A DNA stretch of 64,000 bases from Novosphingobium piscinae. GTDB taxonomy: Bacteria > Pseudomonadota > Alphaproteobacteria > Sphingomonadales > Sphingomonadaceae. Shown piece after piece: positions 27,229 through 35,355 of the stretch (within the stretch, counting starts at the first letter, position 1; every line of letters starts with the position of its first letter). The notes beneath the pieces were generated by a model that did no database searches, was not told the origin of the DNA, and was given only the letters and a program-made list of their open reading frames with translations. Both the position numbers and the translations under genes were made by a program. The stretch is taken from positions 33,646 through 97,645 of the forward strand of contig NZ_JACLAX010000012.1 of assembly GCF_014230355.1 (NCBI RefSeq). The letters run 5' to 3'.

Positions 27229-28938
27229 GTGTCGCTGCCCGATCCGCTGCCATCCCGCGAGGAACCCGGCGTGACCACGCCCGCCCCTGCCGCCGCCGCG
27301 GCGGCCTGGCCCGGACCGCCGATCCCGCCGCGGCTGCTGACCGACCTGCTGGACGGCGCGGCGCGCAATCATCCCGCCCGGGTGGCGATCGATTTCCTCG
27401 GCCGGACCTGGACCTATGGCGAGCTGGCCGGACTGGTCGAGCGCGCGGCGCGCGGCCTGCAGGACCATGGCCTGCGCCCGGGCGACCGCTTCGGGCTGTG
27501 CCTGCCCAACTGCCCCTACTTCGTGGTGCTCTATTTCGCCGCGCTGCGCGTCGGGGCGATCGTGGTCAACTTCAACCCGCTCTACACCGCGCGCGAGCTC
27601 GAGCATCAGATTCGCGATTCAGGAACCCGGATGCTGGCCGTTCCCGATGTCGCGCTGGTCCACGACAAGGTCGAGGAGGTCGCCGAACGGGCGGGGCTCG
27701 AGACCATCGTGCTGTGCGAAATGGCCGACATGTTGCCCTGGCTGAAGGGCCTCGGGTTCACCTGGTTCAAGCGCAAGGACCATGCGCGCATCCGCGACGA
27801 GCGCCGGCACCTGCGCATGCGCCGCTTGCTGGCCAGCCGCGGTCGGCCCGATCCGGTATCGATCCACCCCGACGACGTCGCCGTGCTGCAGTACACCGGC
27901 GGCACCACCGGGGTGCCCAAGGGCGCCATGCTGACCCATGCCAACCTCACCGCGAACAGCGCGCAGATGGTCCGCCATGTCGAGGGCCTGCTCCCCGAGC
28001 AGTGCCGGGTGCTCGGGGTGCTGCCGATGTTCCACGTCTTCGCGTTGACCACGGTGCTCAACTTCTCGGTCGAGACCGCGACCGAGATGGTGCTGCTGCC
28101 GCGCTTCGAGATGGACCAGGTGCTGGCGACGATGAAGCGCAAGCCCCCGACCCAGTTCTTCGGCGTGCCGACGATCTACGTCGCGATCAACGATCTGGCC
28201 GAGGCGCGCATTCCCGATCTGTCTGCCGTACGCGCCTGCATCTCGGGCGGCGCCCCGCTCCCGCTCGAGGTGCGCGAGCGGTTCGAGGCGCGCACCGGCG
28301 CCAAGGTGGTGGAAGGCTACGGCCTGTCGGAAAGCTCGCCGATCATCGCCTGCAACCCGATCGACGGGGTGATCAAGGCGAACAGCTGCGGCCCGGCCTT
28401 CCCGGGGACGATCCTCGAGATCCGCGACCCCGCCGACCCGACCCGGCTGCTGCCCCAGGGCGAACGCGGCGAGGTCTGGGCGCGCGGGCCGCAGGTGATG
28501 AAGGGCTACTGGCAGCGCGAGGAGGAGACCCGCGCGGTGCTGGTCGACGGCGCGCTGCGCACCGGTGACGTCGGCTACCTCGACGAGGACGGCTATCTGT
28601 TCCTCGTCGACCGGATCAAGGACGTCATCCTGTGCGGCGGCTACAACGTCTATCCGCGCGTGATCGAGGATGCCGCCTACCACCATCCGGCGATCAAGGA
28701 AGCCGTAGCGATCGGCGTGCCCGACGCCTATCGTGGCCAGTCGCCCAAGCTCTTCATCGCATTGCACGAGCCTGGTTCGCTCACGCTTGACGAACTCAAG
28801 GCCTTCCTCGCCGAACGGCTCAGCCCGGTGGAGATGCCCAAGGCCTTCGAGTTCCGTGACAGCCTGCCCAAGACGATGATCGGCAAGCTTTCCAAAAAGG
28901 AACTGATCGCGGAAGAAGCCAAGAAAGGGCTCGCATGA
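27229..28938 (+). CDS. Long-chain fatty-acid-CoA ligase (FadD-like)
   Basis: This is a 569-residue AMP-forming acyl-CoA synthetase that activates fatty acids for beta-oxidation. The P-loop reads LQYTGGTTGVPKGAMLTHAN. The adenylate-binding motif is VEGYGLSESSPIIACNP, the hinge/A8 region is LRTGDVGYLDEDGYLFLVDR and the catalytic Lys stretch is SLPKTMIGKLSKKEL. The start is GTG, chosen for the AAGGAG Shine-Dalgarno at 27216-27221. A Pro/Ala-rich N-terminal stretch precedes the domain. It shares a divergent promoter region with the beta-oxidation operon and precedes the MerR gene, a sensible unit for fatty-acid uptake and control. Confidence 0.94.
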   Translation: MSLPDPLPSREEPGVTTPAPAAAAAAWPGPPIPPRLLTDLLDGAARNHPARVAIDFLGRTWTYGELAGLVERAARGLQDHGLRPGDRFGLCLPNCPYFVVLYFAALRVGAIVVNFNPLYTARELEHQIRDSGTRMLAVPDVALVHDKVEEVAERAGLETIVLCEMADMLPWLKGLGFTWFKRKDHARIRDERRHLRMRRLLASRGRPDPVSIHPDDVAVLQYTGGTTGVPKGAMLTHANLTANSAQMVRHVEGLLPEQCRVLGVLPMFHVFALTTVLNFSVETATEMVLLPRFEMDQVLATMKRKPPTQFFGVPTIYVAINDLAEARIPDLSAVRACISGGAPLPLEVRERFEARTGAKVVEGYGLSESSPIIACNPIDGVIKANSCGPAFPGTILEIRDPADPTRLLPQGERGEVWARGPQVMKGYWQREEETRAVLVDGALRTGDVGYLDEDGYLFLVDRIKDVILCGGYNVYPRVIEDAAYHHPAIKEAVAIGVPDAYRGQSPKLFIALHEPGSLTLDELKAFLAERLSPVEMPKAFEFRDSLPKTMIGKLSKKELIAEEAKKGLA

Positions 28939-29043
28939 GCGTGGCGGCGCTGCCACGCTGGCGCTGCCCGCCACACCGGACCGAAGGACGAGCGACCATG
29001 CGCCCCAGCCCTCCTCCCCGCCGCACCGGCGCCCCGGACCGCC

Positions 29044-29469
29044 ATGTCCACGCCTGAACCCGCCCGGCCCCGGGGGGAGGGCGAGGCGTCGGTGCAGGGC
29101 ATCCAGGACGTGGCGCAGGAGCTGGGCATCACGCTGCGCACGCTACGCTTCTACGAGAACGAGGGCCTGATCGATCCCCAGCGGGTGGGCAACCGGCGGA
29201 TCTACTCACGCCGCGAGGTGGCCCGGATCCAGCTGATCCTGCGCGGCAAGCGGCTGGGCTTCTCGATCCGCGAGATCAAGGAGTTCCTCGATCTCTACGA
29301 TGCCGACCCGGAGCACCAGGAGCAGATGGAACGTCTGGCCGCAAGGGTGCGCGAGCGGCTGGTCGATCTGCGCAAGCAGCGCGACGCGCTCGACCTGACC
29401 ATCGCCGAACTGACCACGATCGAGCGCGACGCGCTCGCCTATCTGCAGCGCACCGCGCGCACCGGCTGA
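29044..29469 (+). CDS. MerR-family regulator of fatty-acid / acyl-CoA genes
   Basis: This is a 141-residue MerR-family DNA-binding protein. The winged helix-turn-helix lies at about residues 19-60 (IQDVAQELGITLRTLRFYEN, then EGLIDPQRVGNRRIYSRREV). A coiled-coil dimerisation helix with a QMERLAARVRERLVDLRKQR stretch follows. There are no metal-binding cysteines at the C-terminus, so it is not a metal sensor. Its neighbourhood (acyl-CoA ligase, thiolase, FadN, dehydrogenase) and two palindromes with MerR-type spacing suggest that it controls fatty-acid or branched-chain acyl-CoA degradation, in the manner of LiuR. The ligand is unknown. Confidence 0.85.
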   Translation: MSTPEPARPRGEGEASVQGIQDVAQELGITLRTLRFYENEGLIDPQRVGNRRIYSRREVARIQLILRGKRLGFSIREIKEFLDLYDADPEHQEQMERLAARVRERLVDLRKQRDALDLTIAELTTIERDALAYLQRTARTG

Positions 29470-29570
29470 CCGAGACCGGCGCGCGCCGCAGTCCCGCGCT
29501 GAATGGTCGGATCATTGCCTGCCTTATCATCGGATTGCGTGACCAGAGGCGGCCAGGGCGGGGCAATCTG

Positions 29571-29580
29571 CAAACGATTG
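29571..29580 (+). promoter_or_regulatory. LacI-type operator core before the sucrose transporter
   Basis: CAAACGATTG lies within the 12-mer TGCAAACGATTG, a central-CpG near-palindrome of the kind bound by LacI/GalR repressors. It is 89 bases upstream of the transporter start. The same 12-mer occurs on the opposite strand before the fructokinase-lacI operon. Confidence 0.7.
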
Positions 29581-29668
29581 TTGTCACGCCGCCGACTCTG
29601 TGTCATGGCAGCGGCCGGCAACCGCGCCGGAGCGCGCGGCCGAGCAATCGCGCACGGGAGAGCGCCCG

Positions 29669-31054
29669 ATGGACCAGCACCTGCATGCCGCCCGGCCGCG
29701 CCTGTCGTTGGCGCGGATCCTCGAGATGAACCTCGGGTTCCTCGGGCTGCAGTTCAGCTTCGGATTGCAGCAGGGCAACATGGGGCCGATCTACTCCTAT
29801 CTCGGCGCAAGCGAGGCGCAGCTGCCGCTGCTCCAGCTGGCAGGGCCGATGACCGGGCTGATCGTCCAGCCACTGATCGGCGCCCTGTCGGACCGCACGA
29901 CCAGCCGCTGGGGACGGCGCACGCCCTACTTCCTGTTCGGCGCAGTGCTCTGCGCGATCGGCCTGCTCACCATGCCGCTGTCGGCCTCGATCGTCATGGC
30001 GGTGTCGCTGATGTGGCTGCTCGATGCGGGCAACAACATCACCATGGAGCCCTACCGGGCCTATGTGTCCGACCGGCTCGACCCGGCCCAGCGACATACC
30101 GGCTTCCTGACCCAGAGCGCCTTCACCGGGCTCGCCCAGATGCTGGCCTATCTGACCCCCTCGCTGCTGGTCATGCTGGGCATGGATCGCGACTGGGTCG
30201 ATCCCCACGGCATCCCCTATACCGTGCGGATCGTGTTCTGGTTCGGCGCGGCGCTGTCTTTCGGCACGATCGTCTGGTCGGTCCTGCGCGTGCCCGAGTT
30301 GCCGCTCGGCGCCGAGGAACGTGCGCGCATCGAGGCGGCGCCGCGTGGGCTGGGGGCGACGCTGGCCGAGGTCGGCAGCGCCATCGCCACGATGCCGGTG
30401 GCGATGCGCCGGCTCGGTCTGATGAGCCTGTTCCAGTGGTTCAGCTTCTGGGGCTACTGGACCTACGTGCCCTACGTGGTCGCCCGGAACGTCTACGGGA
30501 CGAGCGATCCGGCCAGCGGCGGGTTCCATGCGGCCGTGCTGACCAACGGCGAAATGGCGGCCACCTACAATCTCGTGGCCTGTCTCGCCGCCTTCGGCAT
30601 GGTCCCGCTGGTTCGCCGCGTCGGCCCCGGGCCGATGCACGCGCTGTGCCTGGCGGCCGGAGGGCTCGGCGTGCTTGCCCTACCGCACATCACCGACAAG
30701 GCCCTGCTGTTCCTGCCGATGATCGGGGTCGGGCTGGCCTGGGGCAGCACCATGGGCAACCCCTATGCGATCCTCAGCAACGCCGTGCCGCCCGAGCGCA
30801 CCGGGGTCTACATGGGGATCTTCAACATGATGATCGTCCTGCCGATGCTGCTGTTCTCGGTGCTGATGAGCGAGCTCGATCTTGGCTTCGTGCGGCTCGG
30901 CTTCGGGCTCTACGAGCGGCTGCTCGGGGGTGACCCGCGCCAGCTGCTGACCGTTTGCGGGGCCGGCCTGCTGGCCGCCGCGCTCGCGGTGCTGCGGGTC
31001 CGCGAGGGCCGCGCCGCGCCGCGCGGCCTTGCTGCGGGACTGGCTCCGACATGA
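29669..31054 (+). CDS. MFS sugar (probably sucrose) transporter
   Basis: This is a 461-residue polytopic inner-membrane protein of the major facilitator/GPH-like group that includes bacterial sucrose and maltose permeases (SLC45-like). Signature stretches are LGFLGLQFSFGLQQGNMGPI, LIGALSDRTTSRWGRRTPYF (the MFS loop 2-3 motif D-R-(T/S)-x-S-x-W-G-R-R) and LLDAGNNITMEPYRAYVSDR. About twelve hydrophobic segments can be counted. The ATG is preferred by a GGGAG nine bases upstream. Its stop overlaps the GH68 start (ATGA), and a LacI-type operator precedes it, so it is the uptake component of a sucrose-use unit. Confidence 0.9.
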   Translation: MDQHLHAARPRLSLARILEMNLGFLGLQFSFGLQQGNMGPIYSYLGASEAQLPLLQLAGPMTGLIVQPLIGALSDRTTSRWGRRTPYFLFGAVLCAIGLLTMPLSASIVMAVSLMWLLDAGNNITMEPYRAYVSDRLDPAQRHTGFLTQSAFTGLAQMLAYLTPSLLVMLGMDRDWVDPHGIPYTVRIVFWFGAALSFGTIVWSVLRVPELPLGAEERARIEAAPRGLGATLAEVGSAIATMPVAMRRLGLMSLFQWFSFWGYWTYVPYVVARNVYGTSDPASGGFHAAVLTNGEMAATYNLVACLAAFGMVPLVRRVGPGPMHALCLAAGGLGVLALPHITDKALLFLPMIGVGLAWGSTMGNPYAILSNAVPPERTGVYMGIFNMMIVLPMLLFSVLMSELDLGFVRLGFGLYERLLGGDPRQLLTVCGAGLLAAALAVLRVREGRAAPRGLAAGLAPT

Positions 31055-32220
31055 CCGCCACCCACACCCCGACTCCCGCCCTCCCGCTTGCAGAAGAGAC
31101 CCCCGCCATGTCTGACCGGCCTGGATCGACCGGCACATGGCGCCCCGTCGCCTTCGGTGACGAGGGTGCCCGCATCCCGACCATCGGAGCCGGCGACGTG
31201 CATCCGCTCGTGCCCGGGCTTGACCTGTGGGACTGCTGGCCGCTGACCCATCCCGATGGCCGCACGGCGATCGTGCACGACCGCCGCTGGTGGTTCTTCC
31301 TCAGCGCGCCGCAGTTCCCCGATCCGGTGCAGCGCCACGCCCATGCGCGCATCCGGCTGCTGTCGCGCGGCGCCGATGGCTGGCGCGATCATGGCAATGC
31401 CTTGCCCGACGGCCTCACCCCGGGTTCGCGTGAATGGGCCGGATCGGCCGTGCTCGACGAGGCCGGCCGCGTCACGCTGTACTACACCGTCGCGGGGCGG
31501 CCGGGCGAAGCCGCGCTGACCTTCGAGCAGCGGCTGTTCGCGGTCCACGGCACATTGGCTGACAGCGGCATCAGCGACTGGACCGTCCCGGCGGAGCTGG
31601 TCGTCGCCGATGGCCGGATCTATCAGGTCGCCAATGACCAGGTCGAGCTTGCCCCGGGCACGCTCAAGGCGTTCCGCGATCCGTTCTACTTCCGCGATCC
31701 GGTGACCGGCACTGAGCACCTGATCTTCACCGCCAGCGCGGGTTGGACCGACGGCGCGCACAACGGGATGGTCGGGCTGGCCACGCGCACCGCTGCCGGG
31801 TGGCAGCTGGACACCCCGCTGGTCGACGCGATCGGCGTCAACAACGAGCTCGAGCGGGCCCAGGTGCACTGGCGAGCGGGGGCCTACTACCTGTTCTGGT
31901 CGACCCAGCGGCATACCTTCGCGCCGGGCGCCCCGGCCGGACCTAACGGCATCTACGGCATGGTGGCCAACAGCCTGCGCGGCCCGTGGCGGCCGATCAA
32001 CGGGTCGGGTCTGGTCGCTGCCAACTCTGCGCAAGAGCCGCAGCAGTCCTATTCGTGGGTGATGACCGGTGAGGACGAGGTGTGGAGCTTCGTCGACTAC
32101 TGGGGGCTGGAAGGGCGCAGCCTGGCCGATCATCCCGCGCTGGTGCGCAGCCGGTTCGGCGGCACTGCGGCCCCGGTGTTCCGCCTGGCCTTCGCTGGGG
32201 ACCGCGTGACCCTTGGCTGA
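31051..32220 (+). CDS. GH68 glycoside hydrolase (sucrose hydrolase / levansucrase)
   Basis: This is a 389-residue GH68 protein that splits sucrose and may also polymerise fructose. The catalytic triad is visible: nucleophile Asp61 in LDLWDCWPLT (usual WDSW), transition-state stabiliser Asp210 in FRDP, and acid/base Glu268 in ELER. There is no signal peptide, so it should act on imported sucrose in the cytoplasm, as expected after a transporter gene; non-classical export as in Zymomonas is possible. The start ATG overlaps the transporter stop (ATGA); ATG at 31108 is an alternative. It would supply fructose to the divergent ROK fructokinase. Confidence 0.92.
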   Translation: MTATHTPTPALPLAEETPAMSDRPGSTGTWRPVAFGDEGARIPTIGAGDVHPLVPGLDLWDCWPLTHPDGRTAIVHDRRWWFFLSAPQFPDPVQRHAHARIRLLSRGADGWRDHGNALPDGLTPGSREWAGSAVLDEAGRVTLYYTVAGRPGEAALTFEQRLFAVHGTLADSGISDWTVPAELVVADGRIYQVANDQVELAPGTLKAFRDPFYFRDPVTGTEHLIFTASAGWTDGAHNGMVGLATRTAAGWQLDTPLVDAIGVNNELERAQVHWRAGAYYLFWSTQRHTFAPGAPAGPNGIYGMVANSLRGPWRPINGSGLVAANSAQEPQQSYSWVMTGEDEVWSFVDYWGLEGRSLADHPALVRSRFGGTAAPVFRLAFAGDRVTLG

Positions 32221-32253
32221 CCACGCCCGGGCGCCCCGCGCGGGGCGCCCGGC

Positions 32254-33285
32254 TCAGGCGGTCTCGCGCACGATCAGCTGCGGGGCGAGCACGGTCGAGG
32301 GACTGTCGCTCCCGCCGATCCGGGCCAGCAGGGCCGCGACCATGGCCTGGGCGCCGCCGGCGATATCCTGGTGGATCGTGGTCAGCTGCGGAACGGTCTG
32401 CTCGCTTAGCGGCAGGCCGTCGAACCCGACCAGCGCGATGTCCTCGGGTACCCGCCGTCCGCGCTCGTGCAGCAGCCGCAGCGTGGCCATCGCGATCAGG
32501 TCCGAGGCAGCGAAGATCGCGTCGGTCGCCGGGTCCATCCGGTCGAGGTCCGCGGCGATCTGGCTGCCCATTTCCTCGGCCGACAGGTGGGTGGGGAAAT
32601 CGTCGATCCGCGTGCCTGTCCCCGATTCAGCCGCCGCAGCGCGGGCACCGGCGAGGCGCCGCTCGATCTCGAGCCCGCGGGTATCGCCGAAGAAGGCGAT
32701 CCGCCGGCAGCCGCGCGCGATCAGGTGCTGGGCCGCGAGCCGGCCGCCCGCATCGCTGTCGGTCCCGACCACGCAGTGGCGCTGGCCCTCGCGGTGCGTG
32801 CCCCAGACCACCAGCGGGCGGTAGCGCGCGGCGACGCTCTCGATCGTGGCGAACTGGTCGGACTGGCCGATCAGCAGAACCCCGTCGAGCATTCCCGAAT
32901 CCACGACCCGTTCGAGCCATTCAGCGCTGTCGCCGGGCAGGGCGCGGCTGAGCATCAGGTCATAGCCGCGCTCGATCAGGGCATCGGCGAGATAGCCCAG
33001 CAGGGTCATGAAGAAGGGGTCGGAGATGTGCTGCTTCTGCTCGTGGCCAAGCGGGATCACCACGCCCACCACCCCGGTCTGCCCGGTGCGCAGACGGCTG
33101 GCCATCTGGTTGGGGCGGAAGCCGTGCTCGCGGGCCAGCGCCTGGATCCGCTCGCGCGTCTCGCGATTGACCAGATCCTTGTCGGCCAGTGCGCGCGAGA
33201 CCGTGCCGGGCGAGACACCGGCCAGCTTGGCCAGCTCGGCGATGTTGCGAAGCCGCCGGGGCTTGTGTTCCTGCCCCTCGCTCAT
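32254..33285 (-). CDS. LacI-family repressor of the sucrose cluster
   Basis: This is a 343-residue LacI/GalR regulator. The helix-turn-helix and hinge read NIAELAKLAGVSPGTVSRAL, then NRETRERIQALAREHGFRPN and QMASRLRTGQTGVVGVVIPL. A periplasmic-binding-like effector domain fills the rest, with IFAASDLIAMATLRLLHERG and LVGFDGLPLSEQTVPQLTTI near its C-terminus. It is transcribed after the ROK kinase with a 30-base gap. Matching operator cores stand before both arms of the cluster, so it most probably represses the transporter/GH68 operon and its own operon until sugar is present. The inducer (sucrose, fructose or a phosphate ester) is unknown. Confidence 0.92.
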   Translation of the reverse strand: MSEGQEHKPRRLRNIAELAKLAGVSPGTVSRALADKDLVNRETRERIQALAREHGFRPNQMASRLRTGQTGVVGVVIPLGHEQKQHISDPFFMTLLGYLADALIERGYDLMLSRALPGDSAEWLERVVDSGMLDGVLLIGQSDQFATIESVAARYRPLVVWGTHREGQRHCVVGTDSDAGGRLAAQHLIARGCRRIAFFGDTRGLEIERRLAGARAAAAESGTGTRIDDFPTHLSAEEMGSQIAADLDRMDPATDAIFAASDLIAMATLRLLHERGRRVPEDIALVGFDGLPLSEQTVPQLTTIHQDIAGGAQAMVAALLARIGGSDSPSTVLAPQLIVRETA

Positions 33286-33315
33286 GGCTGCGCCCTGCCG
33301 GCCGGGCCGGTTGGA

Positions 33316-34224
33316 TCAGACATTGGCGCCGGCCATGGCGCTGCGGCCCAGCGCGATCGCGCCGGTGATCCCGGCCAGATCGCCCAGCCCGGGACCGACG
33401 ATGTAGCTGGCCAGCCCGGGGTCGAGCCGGGCATGACCGACATAGCCGGCCAGCTTGGTCTCGGTCCGGCCGCGCAGGCTGTCGATCAAACCGGGGGCCT
33501 TCATCACCCCGCCGCCGAAGATCAGCCGGTCCGGCGCGTGAACCAGCATCAGCGTGACCGCGAGGTCGGACAGGTAGTCGGCGATCAGCGCGACCGCCTC
33601 GGTCGTATCGGCCATGCGGTCGAGGCTGAGTCCGTAGCGGGCGATGATCGCCGGTCCGCTGGCCAGGCCCTCGAGGCAATCGCCGTGATAGGGGCAGGAG
33701 CCGGCGAAGGGATCGCGCGCGGGATCGCGGCGTGGCAGGATGTGGCCGGTTTCGTAATGGGTGAAGCCGCCGCAGGGGCGACCCTGCCGCACCACGCCGG
33801 TGCCGATTCCCGTTCCCACCGTGGTATAGGCCAGGGTGGTCGTGCCCTGTCCCGCACCGGCCTGCCATTCGCCCAGCGCGGCGGCGTTGACGTCGGTGTC
33901 GACCACCACCGGCACGCCCAGCGGCGCCAGCCACTCGAGATAGCTCGATCCGGCCCAGCCGGGCTTGGGGGTGCGGGTGATCGCGCCATAGGTGGGGGAT
34001 GCCGGATCGATATCGACCGGGCCGAAGCTGCCCACGCCGATCCCGCCCAGCGGGCCATGCTCGGCCGCCGCCGCCCGGAAGAAATCGAGCACCTGCGGCA
34101 TGGTCACGCTCGGCGCCTCGGTATCGACCCGGCGCTGCGCGAGGATGGTGCCATCGGCGCGGGCGACCGCGATCACGAACTTCGTGCCGCCAGCTTCGAT
34201 CGCGCCGATCAGGGGGGTGGTCAT
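33316..34224 (-). CDS. ROK-family fructokinase
   Basis: This is a 302-residue sugar kinase that phosphorylates fructose, inferred from the GH68 and sucrose context. The ROK fold begins PLIGAIEAGGTKFVIAVARA (phosphate 1), with VDTDVNAAALGEWQAGAGQG (catalytic Asp) and the ROK/zinc signature GHILPRRDPARDPF followed by CPYHGDCLEG. These zinc ligands (His and Cys) are those of bacterial fructokinases of the ScrK/YdhR type. The ATG at MTTPLIG is supported by AAAGGA seven bases upstream. It is the first gene of the leftward operon with lacI and has an operator and promoter in its leader. Confidence 0.92.
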   Translation of the reverse strand: MTTPLIGAIEAGGTKFVIAVARADGTILAQRRVDTEAPSVTMPQVLDFFRAAAAEHGPLGGIGVGSFGPVDIDPASPTYGAITRTPKPGWAGSSYLEWLAPLGVPVVVDTDVNAAALGEWQAGAGQGTTTLAYTTVGTGIGTGVVRQGRPCGGFTHYETGHILPRRDPARDPFAGSCPYHGDCLEGLASGPAIIARYGLSLDRMADTTEAVALIADYLSDLAVTLMLVHAPDRLIFGGGVMKAPGLIDSLRGRTETKLAGYVGHARLDPGLASYIVGPGLGDLAGITGAIALGRSAMAGANV

Positions 34225-34303
34225 GGCAGTCCTTTCCTCAGGCATTCTGTCCGGCCGTGCCGCTGGCCCGGCTGGTCGCGGGCGCCGGCTTGTACCATGC
34301 TAC

Positions 34304-34313
34304 CAATCGTTTG
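34304..34313 (-). promoter_or_regulatory. LacI-type operator core before the fructokinase-lacI operon
   Basis: CAAACGATTG on the minus strand overlaps a TTGCAA -35 with a 16-base spacer to TACAAG, about 80 bases before the fructokinase start. Repressor binding would block the promoter. It shares the 12-mer TGCAAACGATTG with the site at 29571-29580. Confidence 0.75.
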
Positions 34314-34320
34314 CAATCAT

Positions 34321-34644
34321 TCACCCCGCGCGCGCCGCAGCCGCCGCATCGACCAGCGCCGCCGCCCGCCGGCCGGTCTCGGCCGGGGTGAAGGCGGGCT
34401 GGTAGAGCGACGAGGCCATCCCGGCGCCGTCCGCCCCGGCGGCGAACCAGCTGGCGAGGTTTCCGGCATCGACCCCGCCCACGGCCAGCACCGGCACGGC
34501 GCGCGGCAGCACCGCGCGCTGCGCTTTCAGAACGGCCGGGCTCGCGCCCTCGTCGGGGCGGACCCCGCGCAGGATCGCCACCAGTGGGCAACGGGCCAGA
34601 GCCTGGCTCAGCCGGGCGGCGGCGGGGGGCTGGTCAGGACTCAC
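34321..34644 (-). pseudogene. dgoA: Internally deleted 2-dehydro-3-deoxy-6-phosphogalactonate aldolase
   Basis: This open frame keeps the first and last quarters of a DgoA-type aldolase but not the middle. The N-terminal ARCPLVAILRGVRPDEG is the first strand of the family. It runs directly into SPAVLKAQRAVLPRAVPVLA and GGVDAGNLASWFAAGADGAG, which belong near residue 155 of a protein of about 205. About 100 residues, including the catalytic Lys region (KLFPAE in intact enzymes), are missing in frame at about 34545-34555. GTG at 34644 is the likely start, giving 107 residues. It cannot be catalytic as a TIM barrel. It precedes the LacI-controlled kinase operon. An assembly error could mimic this. 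Confidence 0.8.
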
Positions 34645-34877
34645 GGCGCCTACGCATTCCAGATCCCGATACAACCGGCAAGGAATGCGGACCGGCTGTC
34701 CACGACCACGCCCACCCGGTCGCTCGACTTGGGGGACGACCGGCCGCCCCCTGGTCCGATTGCGCCGGTGGCCGGGCATGCCGTCGAGCGGCCCACGATG
34801 CCGGGGCACGGCATCCTGCCCGCCGCAGCGCGGGACGGCTCAACCTCGCCCGCGAGGTGGAGCCTGGCTGAAGCGGC

Positions 34878-35201
34878 TCACTGGATCGTGATGATCCCGT
34901 TCACCGAACGCCATTCGCGCGGACCCAGCAGGCGGGCATGGGCCAGCCGCACCGAATGCAGCACCGCCTCGACCTCGCGCCGCCAATGGTCGAGGAACTT
35001 GCGCAGTTCGGGGAAGTGCGGCGCCTCGTCGTAGAATTGCCATATGAAAACCTGCAGCAGCGAGGGGTAGTCAGGCATGTAGTAGCTGATCTCGGCGGTC
35101 GAGAGCCCGTAGCCCTGCAGTTGCAGTCTGAACTCCTCGCGGCCCGGGGAAGGCCGCGCGCCCGTGGGGTCTTGGGGTCCGTCGTGGTATCCGTGAGTCA
35201 C
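34878..35201 (-). CDS. usg: Usg family protein
   Basis: This is a 107-residue protein of the Usg family, recognised by FRLQLQGYGLSTAEISYYMP, then DYPSLLQVFIWQFYDEAPHF and FLDHWRREVEAVLHSVRLAH. In other alphaproteobacteria usg lies near tryptophan genes and is loosely described as a putative phosphoribosylanthranilate isomerase subunit, but no activity is established. Here it has no trp neighbours. An N-terminal stretch (MTHGYHDGPQDPTGARPSPG) is unconserved. It is divergent from the amidohydrolase gene. The 233 bases between it and the dgoA remnant hold nothing I can recognise. Confidence 0.87.
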   Translation of the reverse strand: MTHGYHDGPQDPTGARPSPGREEFRLQLQGYGLSTAEISYYMPDYPSLLQVFIWQFYDEAPHFPELRKFLDHWRREVEAVLHSVRLAHARLLGPREWRSVNGIITIQ

Positions 35202-35256
35202 CGTTGATCTCCTTGCCTGGCGATCGTGCAGCCTGCTCCCGCATCATGGTTATAGC

Positions 35257-35274
35257 CTGGAAATGTTCTTCCAG
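35257..35274. promoter_or_regulatory. Inverted repeat CTGGAA-N6-TTCCAG
   Basis: Two six-base arms with a six-base spacer lie in the A+T-rich gap between usg and the amidohydrolase, about 56 bases before usg. It could be an operator for usg or for the divergent gene; no match to a known family is evident. Confidence 0.35.
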
Positions 35275-35328
35275 ATCCTAGAACTGTCAAGAGTCTGAAG
35301 ATTTAAGTGTTTCAGATACATGGATTAT

Positions 35329-35355
35329 TTGGCACTCTCGCGGAGTGAGTGCCAA
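35329..35355 (+). promoter_or_regulatory. Second CIRCE element, perfect arms
   Basis: TTGGCACTC, nine bases, GAGTGCCAA: both arms are exactly complementary and the spacing is that of the HrcA operator. The groESL copy at 12313-12339 is the same element with one mismatched outer pair. It lies 154 bases before the amidohydrolase start, in the 307-base divergent region with usg. No chaperone gene is next to it. Confidence 0.9.

Noticed and set aside
34645..34877. Possible upstream gene (such as dgoK) before the dgoA remnant.
   Set aside because: The stretch translates to Arg/Pro-rich text with no kinase motif in any frame; nothing could be supported.
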